Positions 29,165 through 38,772 of a DNA stretch of 64,000 bases are shown piece after piece; positions within the stretch are counted from its first letter, which is position 1; each line of letters opens with the position of its first letter. A model generated the notes under the pieces. It was not told where the DNA came from. It did no database searches and saw nothing but the letters and a program-made list of their open reading frames with translations. This DNA is from Staphylococcus shinii (GTDB taxonomy: Bacteria; Bacillota; Bacilli; Staphylococcales; Staphylococcaceae): assembly GCF_017583065.1 (NCBI RefSeq), contig NZ_JAGEVL010000010.1:1-64000 (forward strand). The letters are read 5' to 3'. A program made the translations under genes and the position numbers.

Positions 29165-29668
29165 ATGTTAAATGAAGACTTATTGAATGCGTTAAATGAA
29201 CAAATGAATCATGAATTTTACGCAGCTCATGCATATATGGCTATGGCTGCTTTCTGTGATGACAATTCTTATGAAGGATTTGCTAACTTCTATATCCAAC
29301 AAGCGAAAGAAGAACGTTTCCACGGTAAAAAAATATACGACTACATTAATGATCGTGGTGGCCATGCGCTCTTCAGTTCTATTCCTGCACCAAAAACAGA
29401 GTTCTCAAGTATTTTAGAAACGTTTAAAGATGGTTTAGCGCAAGAGCAAGATGTAACGCGTAGATTTTATAATTTATCTGATTTAGCTAATAAAGATAAA
29501 GACTACGCAACAATTTCTTTCTTAAATTGGTTCTTAGATGAACAAGTTGAAGAGGAAGCTATGTTTGAAACACATATCGATTATTTAAATCGTATCGGTG
29601 ATGACAGTAATACACTTTACTTATACGAAAAAGAATTAGCTGCACGTTCTTTCAACGAGGACGCTTAA
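29165..29668 (+). CDS. ftnA: bacterial non-haem ferritin
   Basis: Iron-storage protein of 167 residues that forms a 24-mer shell and oxidises Fe(II). The four-helix bundle shows ferroxidase residues in [26 protein letters not shown] (Glu and His) and [12 protein letters not shown]. The frame is open from 29126, but GGAGG fits the ATG at 29165, which is the family N-terminus. A TATAAT at 29102-29107 is a candidate -10. ftnA is PerR-controlled in S. aureus; no clear PerR box was found here. A terminator follows. Confidence 0.94.
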   Translation: MLNEDLLNALNEQMNHEFYAAHAYMAMAAFCDDNSYEGFANFYIQQAKEERFHGKKIYDYINDRGGHALFSSIPAPKTEFSSILETFKDGLAQEQDVTRRFYNLSDLANKDKDYATISFLNWFLDEQVEEEAMFETHIDYLNRIGDDSNTLYLYEKELAARSFNEDA

Positions 29669-29693
29669 ACTTTCTTGGACATTAAACAGTAAG

Positions 29694-29741
29694 TAAGATA
29701 TTTGTGCCACGATATTATTCAAGCATAAATATCTTATTTTT
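29694..29741 (+). terminator. terminator of ftnA
   Basis: TAAGATATTT (29694-29703) pairs with AAATATCTTA (29727-29736), followed by five T. Confidence 0.65.
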
Positions 29742-29770
29742 ATACTCCATGCCTAACTTTGGCACATCAT

Positions 29771-29833
29771 AAAAGGGAAAAGTCTAAGAATCAATTTTTG
29801 TTAAAATGATTTTTATGCTAATCCCTCTTTTTT
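29771..29833. repeat. imperfect hairpin of the dispersed terminator-repeat type
   Basis: AAAAGGGA...TCCCTCTTTTTT arms enclose GAATCAATTTTTG TTAAAATGATTTTT, which resembles the loop-proximal part of the hairpin at 26857-26911. It lies after the ftnA terminator and may be a diverged copy of the same repeat, acting as a second terminator. Confidence 0.5.
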
Positions 29834-29963
29834 ATATCTTTCCACAATTAGTAATATTTAAACAAACTATTAATGCCACTTCGAATAGTCTTATTAACTT
29901 GACTAGTTAAGCATATTTATATAAAGTCATTACATATTAATATTAAGAAAGGAACCATATAAA

Positions 29964-30518
29964 ATGACTTCAGATGCCTTTATTGCTTTAGATTTTGAAA
30001 CAGCAAATGGGAAACGAACGAGTATTTGTTCGGTTGGTATGGTTAAAGTTATTAACCATCAAATAACAGAAACGTTTAACACCCTTATTAATCCTAATGA
30101 CTTCTTTTCACAACAAAATATTGCAGTACACGGTATTCATCCCGAGGAAGTTGCAGATGCCCCTACTTTTAAAACTGTGTATCCATACATGTTGAAATTT
30201 ATAGGTGATTTACCAGTAGTAGCGCATAATGCGGCTTTTGATATGACTGTGTTACACGAAAGTATTAGAGCATTGGGAATTGAAACACCATGCATGACTT
30301 ATTTTTGTTCACTTCAATTATCACGAAGAACAATTCATAACCACCGTTATGGTTTAAATTATATGATGCAATATTACAATTTAGACTTTCACGGACACCA
30401 TGATGCACTAAATGACGCTAAAGCTTGTGCTATGATCACATTTAGACTTCTAAAACACTATGACAATTTACCAAGTATGCTTAAGGTATATGGTAAAGAT
30501 CTTAGAGATAAAGACTAA
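29964..30518 (+). CDS. DnaQ-like 3'-5' exonuclease domain protein
   Basis: A 184-residue single-domain DEDDh exonuclease resembling the proofreading subunit of DNA polymerase III. The metal-binding and catalytic residues are present: D10 and E12 (ALDFET), D93 (HNAAFD), H146 and D151 (HHDALNDA). It carries no polymerase or BRCT domain. It probably acts in DNA or small-RNA processing; the substrate is not known. AAAGGAACC precedes the ATG. It is convergent with dinB. Confidence 0.85.
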   Translation: MTSDAFIALDFETANGKRTSICSVGMVKVINHQITETFNTLINPNDFFSQQNIAVHGIHPEEVADAPTFKTVYPYMLKFIGDLPVVAHNAAFDMTVLHESIRALGIETPCMTYFCSLQLSRRTIHNHRYGLNYMMQYYNLDFHGHHDALNDAKACAMITFRLLKHYDNLPSMLKVYGKDLRDKD

Positions 30519-30567
30519 ATATTATTAAGACATATAATTTGATGAAACTATATAACAATAAACACCT

Positions 30568-31638
30568 TTAAATATAATCATAAATTGTCATGTTTTCGAA
30601 TGTAGCTTTTTCTAGGTTCCCAACAGTCACCCCTATAAGTCTAATAGGTGTATCGGAATCTTTTAATTCAGTATATAAACTATAAGCAATATTATAGATA
30701 TCCGTCTCGTTCCGAACAGGATCACGTAAGCTACGTTGCTTAGATAATGTTTCAAATTTAAATGTCTTTATTTTAACAGTTACTGTTTTACCTGATTTAT
30801 GCAATTTAGCTAACCGTTCTGCTGTTTTATTACTTAACTCCCAAACTTTTTGTAATATTTCTTCATCATCGTTCATATCAGTAGCAAACGTTCGTTCAGT
30901 ACCAACAGACTTTCTAATTCTCGTTGATTTAACTGGATTATGATCTATGCCCCTTGCCTTGTTATATAAACCATGACCTCTTTTACCAAACAGCCTAATC
31001 AGTTCTCGCTCGCTTTGATCATACAAATCCTGTCCCGTATATATATTATGCTCATGCATTTTTCCCTTCGAAGCCTTTCCAACACCTGGGAAGTCACCAA
31101 TGTCTAACTCCATTAATATCTTGTGTACATTGTGGTAATCAATTACAGTTAAGCCGTTCGGTTTGTTCATTCCACTAGCCAACTTTGCTAGAAACTTATT
31201 GTAAGAAACACCTGCTGAAGAAGTAAGTTGTGTCGCTTCAAAAATATCTCTCCGTATATATTGTGCAATATGAGAAGCAGGTAAATCCGGTCTAACAAGG
31301 TGTGTAATATCTAGATAGGCCTCATCTAATGAAAGTGGTTCAACTATGTCAGTATAACTTTTAAAGATATTCATAATTAGTTCTGATGCTTCTCTATAAG
31401 CTTCAAATCGAGGCGTCACGTAATATCCGTTAGGACAAAGTTTATGTGCCTGAGCGGTGGGCATTGCAGAATGGACACCATATTTTCTTGCTTCATAAGA
31501 TGCTGTAGAAACAACGCCTCTACCACTTGCTTTACCACCTACAATAACTGGTTTCCCTTTTAATTTAGGGTTATCCCTCATTTCAACTTGCGCAAAAAAA
31601 TAGTCCATATCAATATGAATAATTCTTCTCTCTGACAA
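30568..31638 (-). CDS. dinB: DNA polymerase IV (Y family)
   Basis: Error-prone translesion polymerase of 356 residues, the S. aureus length. The catalytic acids are D10 ([12 protein letters not shown]) and D105/E106 (SLDEAYLD). The thumb and little-finger domains follow ([13 protein letters not shown]). It starts at TTG, six bases after a strong GGAGGTGAGG; no ATG is available. No LexA box of the CGAAC-N4-GTTC type is visible in the 200 bases upstream, so SOS control is not indicated. Confidence 0.95.
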   Translation of the reverse strand: MSERRIIHIDMDYFFAQVEMRDNPKLKGKPVIVGGKASGRGVVSTASYEARKYGVHSAMPTAQAHKLCPNGYYVTPRFEAYREASELIMNIFKSYTDIVEPLSLDEAYLDITHLVRPDLPASHIAQYIRRDIFEATQLTSSAGVSYNKFLAKLASGMNKPNGLTVIDYHNVHKILMELDIGDFPGVGKASKGKMHEHNIYTGQDLYDQSERELIRLFGKRGHGLYNKARGIDHNPVKSTRIRKSVGTERTFATDMNDDEEILQKVWELSNKTAERLAKLHKSGKTVTVKIKTFKFETLSKQRSLRDPVRNETDIYNIAYSLYTELKDSDTPIRLIGVTVGNLEKATFENMTIYDYI

Positions 31639-31734
31639 TTACCTCACCTCCTCTTTTTATGCTAGTATTAATTCTTTCTATTACTTATATCTTACAATTT
31701 ACTATATTTTAATTCTTCAAATTTGCTCATTAAA

Positions 31735-31813
31735 AAAGAGCTAGTCCTAGTTATTGAAATAAATACTGAACGTATCGTCAATATATATTTTAATACTAGA
31801 ATCCTAACTCTTT
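31735..31813 (-). terminator. long imperfect hairpin after the DUF3267 gene
   Basis: AAAGAG (31735-31740) pairs with CTCTTT, and inner arms around AGTCCTAGTTATT and AATACTAGAATCCT partly match. A minus-strand T-run follows. It probably ends the membrane-protein transcript before dinB. Confidence 0.5.
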
Positions 31814-31842
31814 AATTAAAAATGATTTATATTAAATATATG

Positions 31843-32394
31843 CTATTTTGCTTCTGTTTGTAACTCCTGGACTGAAGCTTTAGTGTAAAATATAATACCA
31901 TCTTCGGTGTCTTCAATCAATTGCACATTTTTATTGAATGCGCCTGATAGAAAGTACAAATCCAACACACAATATCCTATATGGAAACATGCAATAAATA
32001 TAAGTGATGAATATGCAAAGAAAGAAAATAGTATTAATAATGCACTTGTAATGATGACTAATGGAGCTAACATGATGCTGATGTACTGCCATTTTTTGAA
32101 ATAAACATTTGGCATATGTGTTGTCATTAAACCTAACCGAATACGATATGTAGGTTTATTACCTTTTGAAAATATTCGAAACATAACGTTGTGAATAAAT
32201 TCATGTAAGAAGTATACAACTGCAAAACCTATTATACCAAGCAGCAAATTTAAAACAATATTCTGTTCAATAATATGTGTCATTGAATAAGCCAATTTAT
32301 AAGATACTAAAATGCTAATCATCACAATTGTAAATTGAAATAAGATAAAGCCTTCAAGCGCCTTTTTGCTCGAAAACAAATCAATTTTGAACAT
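31843..32394 (-). CDS. DUF3267 membrane protein with HEXXH motif
   Basis: A 183-residue protein with four hydrophobic helices (about 15-37, 47-66, 105-125 and 128-150). The second ends in HEFIH (64-68), a zinc-protease-type HEXXH motif inside or at the edge of the membrane. A conserved Asp occurs late (D145 in CVLDLYF). This layout resembles small site-2-type membrane proteases. The DUF3267 family has no established activity, so protease function is inference. It lies alone between rlmCD and dinB. Confidence 0.7.
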   Translation of the reverse strand: MFKIDLFSSKKALEGFILFQFTIVMISILVSYKLAYSMTHIIEQNIVLNLLLGIIGFAVVYFLHEFIHNVMFRIFSKGNKPTYRIRLGLMTTHMPNVYFKKWQYISIMLAPLVIITSALLILFSFFAYSSLIFIACFHIGYCVLDLYFLSGAFNKNVQLIEDTEDGIIFYTKASVQELQTEAK

Positions 32395-32606
32395 CAGTCA
32401 ACCCTCCATGTCATTCGTTATTACCTAGAGTATACAACGATTATCTCCACTAATAAAGGGCTTTTCAAGAAAGTTAGTTGCTTGTAATTAAATTTTAACA
32501 AACTTACTCAACTTGCAATAATCTGCAATACTCAGTAAACAACTAATTAATTAATTTCACAATTACTATATATAACAAAACATCACATTAATCTAATGGG
32601 TTAAAC

Positions 32607-33968
32607 TTAAAGTCGTTCAAATTGTGCAACAGTTTCAACATGTGTCGTATGTGGGAACATATCTACTGGTGTGATTTGCGTTAATTTATAATGTTGTGCT
32701 AGTAATTGAGCATCGCGTTGTTGTGTGGATGGATTGCAGGAAATATAGACAATCTTTTTGGGTTTTAATTCTAATAATGTTTCCAAAAATGTTTCGTCGC
32801 ACCCTTTGCGAGGTGGATCAACCATTACTACATCTGGTTTAATTCCTTCCGATTCCCATTTTAAGATAACTTCTTCAGCTTTGCCACAGACAAAAGTAGT
32901 ATTTTCGAATTGGTTTATAGTCGCATTTAACTGTGCGTCTTTAATTGCCTCAGGAACAACTTCAACACCATAAACATGTTTCGCTTTCGGAGCCATGTAT
33001 AATCCAATAGTTCCAATCCCGCAATACGTATCAAGCACAACTTCTTCACCTTGTAGTTCTGCATATTCTATAGCGCGTTGATATAATTTTTCAGTTTGTA
33101 TTGAATTAATTTGATAAAATGATTGGTCATTTATTTTAAATGTAACATCAGATAATGTATCTTCAATCTCATCTTTTCCATATAAAGTATATGAGTCATT
33201 TCCCATAATCACATTAGAATGTGTCGTATTTATATTTTGTTTAATACTGACAATTTCCGGAAAGGTAGCAATTAATCTATCTGTTATGATGTCACTTTGT
33301 TTAAATTTTTTACCGTTTGTGACAAATATAACCATTAATTCTCTTGAGTGGTGCCCAGTCCTAATGACAACATGTCGCATTAAGCCTTGTTTTTGACGTT
33401 CATTATAAACGCTAACATTAAGTTCATTAAACCATGCTTTAACCTTGTTTATTACGTCTTGATGTAAACTGTCCTGTATTAAACATTCATCCATATCGAT
33501 TATGTCATGACTACGTTGACGATAAAATCCGGTTATTACTTCATGCTCATTATTTTTACCTACTGGAATTTGGGATTTATTTCTGTAATACCAAGGATTA
33601 TCCATCCCGACTGTATCATGTATCACAACATCTTTAAATCCTGCTTTACGTTGGAATAAATTTATTACTTGTTCTTTTTTCATATCTAATTGCGCTTGAT
33701 AAGTCATATGCTGTAATTGGCAACCACCACATTTATAATAATATATACATGGTGGTTCTACCCGAGATTCACTTTGTTCTTTAATAGTTATTAATTTACC
33801 TATAGCAAAATTCTTTTTCACTTTAATCACTTTAAATTCAATTACTTCATTAATTAACGCATTAGGAACAAAAACAGGATAACGATCGAATTTAACAACA
33901 CCATGACCTTCATGTGTTAAATCTACAACTTTCCCCTCTACGACTTCGTTTTTTTGAATTGCGTTCAT
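32607..33968 (-). CDS. rlmCD: 23S rRNA (uracil-C5)-methyltransferase RlmCD
   Basis: SAM-dependent methyltransferase that makes 5-methyluridine in 23S rRNA. In Gram-positives one enzyme modifies both U747 and U1939. The 453-residue protein has a TRAM domain (1-65), an iron-sulphur cluster set (C74, C80, C83, C162), a SAM-binding segment (DTYCGIGTIGLY) and the nucleophile C411 in YISCNPST. The frame begins at a GTG at 33983, but GGGGTG is spaced for the ATG at 33968. It follows dgkB across a hairpin at 33989-34022. An rRNA C5-uracil specificity is firm; the exact positions follow the family. Confidence 0.9.
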   Translation of the reverse strand: MNAIQKNEVVEGKVVDLTHEGHGVVKFDRYPVFVPNALINEVIEFKVIKVKKNFAIGKLITIKEQSESRVEPPCIYYYKCGGCQLQHMTYQAQLDMKKEQVINLFQRKAGFKDVVIHDTVGMDNPWYYRNKSQIPVGKNNEHEVITGFYRQRSHDIIDMDECLIQDSLHQDVINKVKAWFNELNVSVYNERQKQGLMRHVVIRTGHHSRELMVIFVTNGKKFKQSDIITDRLIATFPEIVSIKQNINTTHSNVIMGNDSYTLYGKDEIEDTLSDVTFKINDQSFYQINSIQTEKLYQRAIEYAELQGEEVVLDTYCGIGTIGLYMAPKAKHVYGVEVVPEAIKDAQLNATINQFENTTFVCGKAEEVILKWESEGIKPDVVMVDPPRKGCDETFLETLLELKPKKIVYISCNPSTQQRDAQLLAQHYKLTQITPVDMFPHTTHVETVAQFERL

Positions 33969-33988
33969 TATTTCACCCCACACTAAAA

Positions 33989-34022
33989 GAGGTTAGGAAT
34001 ATTTATAGACTGACCTAACCTC
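33989..34022 (-). terminator. hairpin between dgkB and rlmCD
   Basis: A perfect 9-bp stem GAGGTTAGG/CCTAACCTC with a 16-base loop, followed on the minus strand by TTTTAG. It overlaps the region just upstream of the rlmCD ribosome-binding site, so it may be a partial terminator allowing some read-through. Confidence 0.6.
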
Positions 34023-34039
34023 GTAGTTTATTATATATT

Positions 34040-34957
34040 TTATTGTTCAACTATTTCTTCGTTCTGTATGTCACTCGGTGTAAACACTTCAATGTGTTGT
34101 TTTAAATTCAAGAAGTTACCGGGTAATTTGCCACCATACTCACCGTCTACATTAAGTTGCATATCAGTAAAGGATGAAATGCTTATAGATTTCGCTTTCT
34201 TATAATGGACTTTTGGATGTTTTGTATGCTCACCTCTAGATGCTAAAGTCATTATATGACCAAGCTCTGCAAGGTTCGCTTTTTCAACGATAATTAAAGT
34301 AAAATAACCATCATCTAATTTCGCATCGGGTACTAATTTCTCGAAACCTGCCATCGAATTTGTCAGGCCAAGTAAAAATAAAAGCGCTTCGCCTTGAAAT
34401 AATTCATCATCATATTCAATGCGGATATCTACTGCTTTCATTTGCGGTAACATTTCAAAACCTTTTATATAATATGCAAACGGTCCAACGATGGATTTTA
34501 ATTTACTCGGTGTTTCATATGAGACTTGGGTTAATTGTCCTCCTGCAGCTAAATTAATAAAATAGCGACTATTCATTTTCCCTATATCTACACGCGTAAT
34601 GTGACCTTCAATGATGACGTCAATGGCGCTCATTATGTCAGTAGGTAAATGTAACGCACGACCAAAATCATTAACAGTGCCCATTGGAATGATACCTAAA
34701 CTCGGTCTATTGGCTTTTTCTGCTATACCATTAATGACTTCATTTAAAGTGCCATCGCCTCCTGCAGCTATAAGTACATCGTAATTTTGTTCTAAGCAAC
34801 GTGTCGCTTCTGTTGTAGCATCTCCGACTTTTTCAGTTGCATAAGCACTTGTTTCAAAGCCTGCTTTTTCTAATTTAATTAAAACATCTGGTAATGTACG
34901 TTTAAAAAGTTCTTTTCCAGATGTTGGGTTATAAATGATTCTAGCTCGTTTTCTCAT
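34040..34957 (-). CDS. dgkB: diacylglycerol kinase (soluble)
   Basis: Phosphorylates diacylglycerol, a by-product of lipoteichoic acid synthesis, back to phosphatidic acid. The 305-residue protein has the nucleotide-binding GGDGTLNE (66-73) and PMGTVNDFGRAL, and the lipid-kinase fold shared with eukaryotic sphingosine kinases. GAGGG precedes the ATG. The gene lies downstream of gatCAB in the same orientation, as in S. aureus and B. subtilis, but a hairpin at 35109-35137 intervenes. The C-terminus is about ten residues shorter than in S. aureus. Confidence 0.94.
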   Translation of the reverse strand: MRKRARIIYNPTSGKELFKRTLPDVLIKLEKAGFETSAYATEKVGDATTEATRCLEQNYDVLIAAGGDGTLNEVINGIAEKANRPSLGIIPMGTVNDFGRALHLPTDIMSAIDVIIEGHITRVDIGKMNSRYFINLAAGGQLTQVSYETPSKLKSIVGPFAYYIKGFEMLPQMKAVDIRIEYDDELFQGEALLFLLGLTNSMAGFEKLVPDAKLDDGYFTLIIVEKANLAELGHIMTLASRGEHTKHPKVHYKKAKSISISSFTDMQLNVDGEYGGKLPGNFLNLKQHIEVFTPSDIQNEEIVEQ

Positions 34958-35108
34958 AATTTATCCCTCAACTTCGTATACTCATTACCTATATTAAATG
35001 ATTTACATAGATGATAAAAGCATTTTAGGTTAAATTTTAAAGAAAATATAGAACGAAGGATATATAAATTGGAAGTGGAACTTTAAGTTACTACCAATAT
35101 AATGATTA

Positions 35109-35137
35109 AGGCTGAGACAATTAAATTGTCTCAGCCT
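35109..35137 (-). terminator. hairpin after gatB
   Basis: A near-perfect palindrome, AGGCTGAGACAAT with its complement around a tiny loop. The flanking U-run is weak on both strands. It is probably the terminator or processing site of the gatCAB transcript. Confidence 0.55.
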
Positions 35138-35203
35138 GTACTGCTAGTCATAGTTTTAACACACATAATAATTTAGTAATTATAAACACTTATGTTCTAA
35201 CTA

Positions 35204-36631
35204 TTATCTTTTATCTAATTCTTGTTTCAATAATTGATTAACTAATTGTGGATTTGCTTGACCTTTTGAAGCTTTCATAATTTGACCAACTAAGAAGCCC
35301 ATTGCTTTACCTTTACCATTTTTATAGTCTTCAATTGATTGCTCATTATTATCTAATGCTTCATTTACAAATTTAAGAAGTGTCGCCTCGTCAGAGATTT
35401 GGACTAAACCTTTATCTTCCATAATTTGTTTGGCATCTCCGCCATTTTCAGCAAGTTCTGGGAATACTTTTTTAGCAATTTTACTGCTCATTGTGCCATC
35501 TTCGATTAATTTAATCATACCAGCTAAGTTTTCAGGAGTTAATTTAGTATCTAATAACTCAATTTGGTTTTTATTTAAATACTCATTCACCCCGCCCATT
35601 AACCAGTTAGAAGTCAATTTGATGTCAGCACCTTGTGCTACAGCACCTTCGAAGAAATCTGACATTTCCTTAGTAAGTGTAAGTACATGCGCGTCATATG
35701 CTGGTAAACCAAATTGGTTAACATATTTTTCTTTTCTTTCATCTGGTAATTCTGGAATTGTTTGGCGCACACGTTCTTTCCATTCATCATCAACATATAA
35801 AGGAACAATGTCTGGTTCAGGGAAGTAACGATAATCATCAGAACCTTCTTTAACACGCATTAATAATGTTTTACCATTTGATTCATCAAATCTACGCGTT
35901 TCTTGAAGGATTTCTCCCCCGTTTAATAATTCTTCTTCTTGGCGTTTTTCTTCATATTCTAAACCTTTACGTACATATGTAAAGGAGTTTAAGTTTTTAA
36001 GTTCTGCCTTTGTACCAAATTCTTCTTGGCCATATGGACGTAAAGAAATATTAGCGTCACAACGTAGCGAACCTTCTTCCATCTTACAATCAGAAACGCC
36101 TGTGTATTGAATAATAGAACGTAATTTTTCTAAATATGCATACGCTTCTTGCGGAGAACGAATGTCTGGTTCAGATACAATTTCAATCAATGGTGTACCT
36201 TGTCTATTTAAATCTACTAAAGAATAACCATCTTTATGAGTTGATTTACCAGCATCTTCTTCCATGTGCAAACGTGTGATACCAATACGTTTTGTTTCTC
36301 CATCAACCTCGATATCAATATAGCCGTTTTCACCAATTGGTTGGTCGAACTGAGATATTTGATATGCTTTTGGATTATCTGGATAGAAATAGTTTTTACG
36401 GTCAAATTTTGATTCCGTAGCAATTTCCATATTTAATGCCATTGATGCTCTCATAGCCCAATCAACTGCACGTTTATTTACTACTGGCAAGACACCAGGA
36501 TATGCAAGGTCAATTACATTTGTATTTGAGTTCGGTTTCGCTCCAAAATGCGCTGGTGATGATGAGAACATTTTAGAATCTGTTTTCAACTCAACATGGA
36601 CTTCTAGCCCAATAACTGTTTCAAAATGCAT
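35204..36631 (-). CDS. gatB: Asp/Glu-tRNA amidotransferase subunit B
   Basis: Kinase and tRNA-binding subunit of GatCAB, which converts Glu-tRNA(Gln) and Asp-tRNA(Asn) to the amide forms. The 475-residue protein has the cradle domain ([11 protein letters not shown], then [12 protein letters not shown]) with phosphate-transfer residues and the C-terminal YqeY-like tail (about 405-475) that contacts the tRNA. AAGGAG is spaced for the ATG at 36631; an upstream GTG at 36640 is rejected. It follows gatA by 12 bases. The length equals that of S. aureus. Confidence 0.97.
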   Translation of the reverse strand: MHFETVIGLEVHVELKTDSKMFSSSPAHFGAKPNSNTNVIDLAYPGVLPVVNKRAVDWAMRASMALNMEIATESKFDRKNYFYPDNPKAYQISQFDQPIGENGYIDIEVDGETKRIGITRLHMEEDAGKSTHKDGYSLVDLNRQGTPLIEIVSEPDIRSPQEAYAYLEKLRSIIQYTGVSDCKMEEGSLRCDANISLRPYGQEEFGTKAELKNLNSFTYVRKGLEYEEKRQEEELLNGGEILQETRRFDESNGKTLLMRVKEGSDDYRYFPEPDIVPLYVDDEWKERVRQTIPELPDERKEKYVNQFGLPAYDAHVLTLTKEMSDFFEGAVAQGADIKLTSNWLMGGVNEYLNKNQIELLDTKLTPENLAGMIKLIEDGTMSSKIAKKVFPELAENGGDAKQIMEDKGLVQISDEATLLKFVNEALDNNEQSIEDYKNGKGKAMGFLVGQIMKASKGQANPQLVNQLLKQELDKR

Positions 36632-36643
36632 GATTTCCACTCC

Positions 36644-38101
36644 TTATAATTTTTCGTATTCATTATGAAAATTGAATTGTGTTTCGTATTGGTAAGCGAC
36701 ACGGTACAATGTTTTTTCATCAAAAGGTTTACCAATAAATTGCAAGCCAATTGGTCGACCATTTGATTGTCCACATGGTACAGAGATACCCGGTAATCCT
36801 GCTAAGTTTACAGGAGTTGTTAGTAAATCATTTGCATACATTGTAAGTGGATCATCAATTTCTTCACCTAAATTAAATGCAGTAGTTGGTGTAGTAGGGC
36901 CTACTACAACATCATAATTTTCAAAAATACGATCAAAGTCATTTTTAATTAAAGTTCTAACTTTTTGTGATTTTTTGTAGAAAGCATCATAATATCCTGA
37001 GCTTAATGCAAATGTACCTAAAAAGATACGACGTTTAACTTCGTCACCGAACCCTTCACTTCTAGACATTTTATATAACTCTTCTAATGAATTAGCTTCA
37101 GGTGAATGATAACCATATCTTATACCATCAAAACGAGATAAGTTTGATGATGCTTCTGATGATGCAATAACATAATAAGATGGAATACCATACTTCGTAT
37201 TAGGTAAGGAAACTTCTTCAACTGTTGCACCTAATGATTTAAGTGTTTCGACCGCTTCCTTTACTGAAGCTTTAACTTCATTAGACACGCCGTCACCTAA
37301 ATATTCACTTGGTAAAGCTACTTTAAGTCCTTTTATATCTTTTCCTATATCAGCTGTATAATCAGCATCTTCAACTGGAGCACTTGTTGAATCATTTTCG
37401 TCAACGCCTGTAATAGCTTCTAACACTAATGCATTATCTTTTACCGTACGTGTTAATGGGCCAATTTGATCTAATGACGATGCGAATGCAACAAGACCAA
37501 AACGAGACACTCGTCCGTATGTTGGTTTCAGACCTACGATACCACAGTACGCAGCTGGTTGACGGATTGAGCCACCAGTATCTGATCCTAAACTAAAAGG
37601 TACTAAACCTGCTGCCACTGCTGCTGCTGAGCCACCCGATGAACCACCTGGAACCGCAGTATGGTCGAATGGATTTACTGTTTTTTTGTAATAAGATGTT
37701 TCTGTTGAACCACCCATTGCAAATTCATCCATATTCAATTTACCGATAAGCACCGCATTTTCATTATGTAATTTATTCATTACAGTTGATTCATAAATCG
37801 GTACAAATCCTTCTAGCATTTTACTAGCACAAGTTGTTTCCACGCCTTCGGTGATAATGTTATCTTTAATTCCCATAGGTATACCAAATAACTTACCTTC
37901 CATTTGATCCTTAGCTTGTAATTCATCAAGTTCTTGTGCTTTCTTAATTGCATTTTCTTTATCTAACGCAAGAAATGATTTAATAGTTGGATCCGTTTCT
38001 TCAATTGCATCGTAAATGTCACTAACAATTTGTGATGGTTTTATTTCTTTGTTTTTGATTAAGCTGATTAAATTCTCCACAGATTCATAACGGATCCTCA
38101 T
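36644..38101 (-). CDS. gatA: Asp/Glu-tRNA amidotransferase subunit A
   Basis: Amidase subunit that releases ammonia from glutamine and channels it to GatB. The 485-residue protein shows the amidase-signature triad K79, S154 and S178 ([14 protein letters not shown] and [11 protein letters not shown]). GAGGAGG, inside the end of gatC, serves the ATG at 38101, one base after the gatC stop. The frame is open six codons further up within gatC, but the family N-terminus is MRIRYES. Confidence 0.97.
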   Translation of the reverse strand: MRIRYESVENLISLIKNKEIKPSQIVSDIYDAIEETDPTIKSFLALDKENAIKKAQELDELQAKDQMEGKLFGIPMGIKDNIITEGVETTCASKMLEGFVPIYESTVMNKLHNENAVLIGKLNMDEFAMGGSTETSYYKKTVNPFDHTAVPGGSSGGSAAAVAAGLVPFSLGSDTGGSIRQPAAYCGIVGLKPTYGRVSRFGLVAFASSLDQIGPLTRTVKDNALVLEAITGVDENDSTSAPVEDADYTADIGKDIKGLKVALPSEYLGDGVSNEVKASVKEAVETLKSLGATVEEVSLPNTKYGIPSYYVIASSEASSNLSRFDGIRYGYHSPEANSLEELYKMSRSEGFGDEVKRRIFLGTFALSSGYYDAFYKKSQKVRTLIKNDFDRIFENYDVVVGPTTPTTAFNLGEEIDDPLTMYANDLLTTPVNLAGLPGISVPCGQSNGRPIGLQFIGKPFDEKTLYRVAYQYETQFNFHNEYEKL

Positions 38102-38102
38102 C

Positions 38103-38405
38103 TTAAGCGTCCTCCTCATTCATGATAGATGGTACTTTGAATTGTCCATCTTCCGTCTCTTTAGCATTTTTTAATGCAAGTTCTTGGGGAATGCCCTCGA
38201 TTGCTTTATCTTCACGTAACACATTTTGTAAATCTAGTACATGATATGTTGGTTCAATGTTACTTGTATCCGCTGTATCTATTTGGTTAGCAAAGTTTAA
38301 AATACTTTCTAAAGTGTTTTGCATTTCTGCAGATTCATCTTCAGTAATTTGAAGTCTTGCTAAATTAGCGATGTGTTCAACTTCTTCTCGTGTAACTTTA
38401 GCCAT
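38103..38405 (-). CDS. gatC: Asp/Glu-tRNA amidotransferase subunit C
   Basis: A 100-residue helical protein that wraps around GatA and holds it to GatB. The family segment HIANLARLQ near the N-terminus and the extended tail ending NEEDA are visible. AAGGAGG precedes the ATG. It is first in gatCAB and divergent from putP across a 367-base region. Confidence 0.95.
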   Translation of the reverse strand: MAKVTREEVEHIANLARLQITEDESAEMQNTLESILNFANQIDTADTSNIEPTYHVLDLQNVLREDKAIEGIPQELALKNAKETEDGQFKVPSIMNEEDA

Positions 38406-38634
38406 TAATAAAAGCCTCCTTTTTACTCATTCATTACAAAATTGTACCAAAATTCCGCCCAAAAATCTAAGTTTTTCAACAATATACGCAAATTAAAGCG
38501 ATTTAATTTCTCTAGTTGTGCTATTTAATATCTAATTTTCAATATATTCATTTACCTTATCTATATTTTCCTTATATTAGAATGCATAATAAATCACAAA
38601 AATTTATAGTAAGTGTATCATTACAATACAAATT

Positions 38635-38649
38635 TGTAAGCGCTTAACA
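38635..38649. promoter_or_regulatory. cre-like catabolite control site
   Basis: TGTAAGCGCTTAACA matches the CcpA operator pattern (TGTAANCG...CA) around the palindromic core AAGCGCTT, with one extra base in the right half. It lies about 125 bases upstream of putP. Carbon repression of proline use is known in S. aureus. Confidence 0.45.
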
Positions 38650-38676
38650 ATATATTGCGAAAAGCAATATATTGTT
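38646..38676. repeat. 13-bp perfect inverted repeat upstream of putP
   Basis: AACAATATATTGC and its complement flank a GAAAA loop. Each arm is itself nearly self-complementary (CAATATATTG). It overlaps the cre-like site on the left and abuts TATAAT on the right, so it could be an operator or an RNA hairpin. There is no U-run. Confidence 0.55.
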
Positions 38677-38772
38677 ATAATTTAAAATAGCACTACTCTA
38701 TTTATAAATTTTATTGTATAATCATTCATGTACAACAAATTAATAGATAAAGACAAAGGGAGAAGATGAACC

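Larger units (their letters stand above)
38406..38772. other. gatC/putP divergent control region
   Basis: These 367 bases hold no gene. They contain a cre-like site (38635-38649), a 13-bp perfect inverted repeat (38646-38676) running into a TATAAT (38676-38681), and a second TATAAT (38717-38722), both in putP orientation. The gatC side has AT-rich sequence without a clear promoter. Confidence 0.6.

Noticed and set aside
35109-35137. Short perfect palindrome as protein-binding site
   Set aside because: Position just past gatB, in line with other post-gene hairpins, makes a transcript end or processing site more likely.
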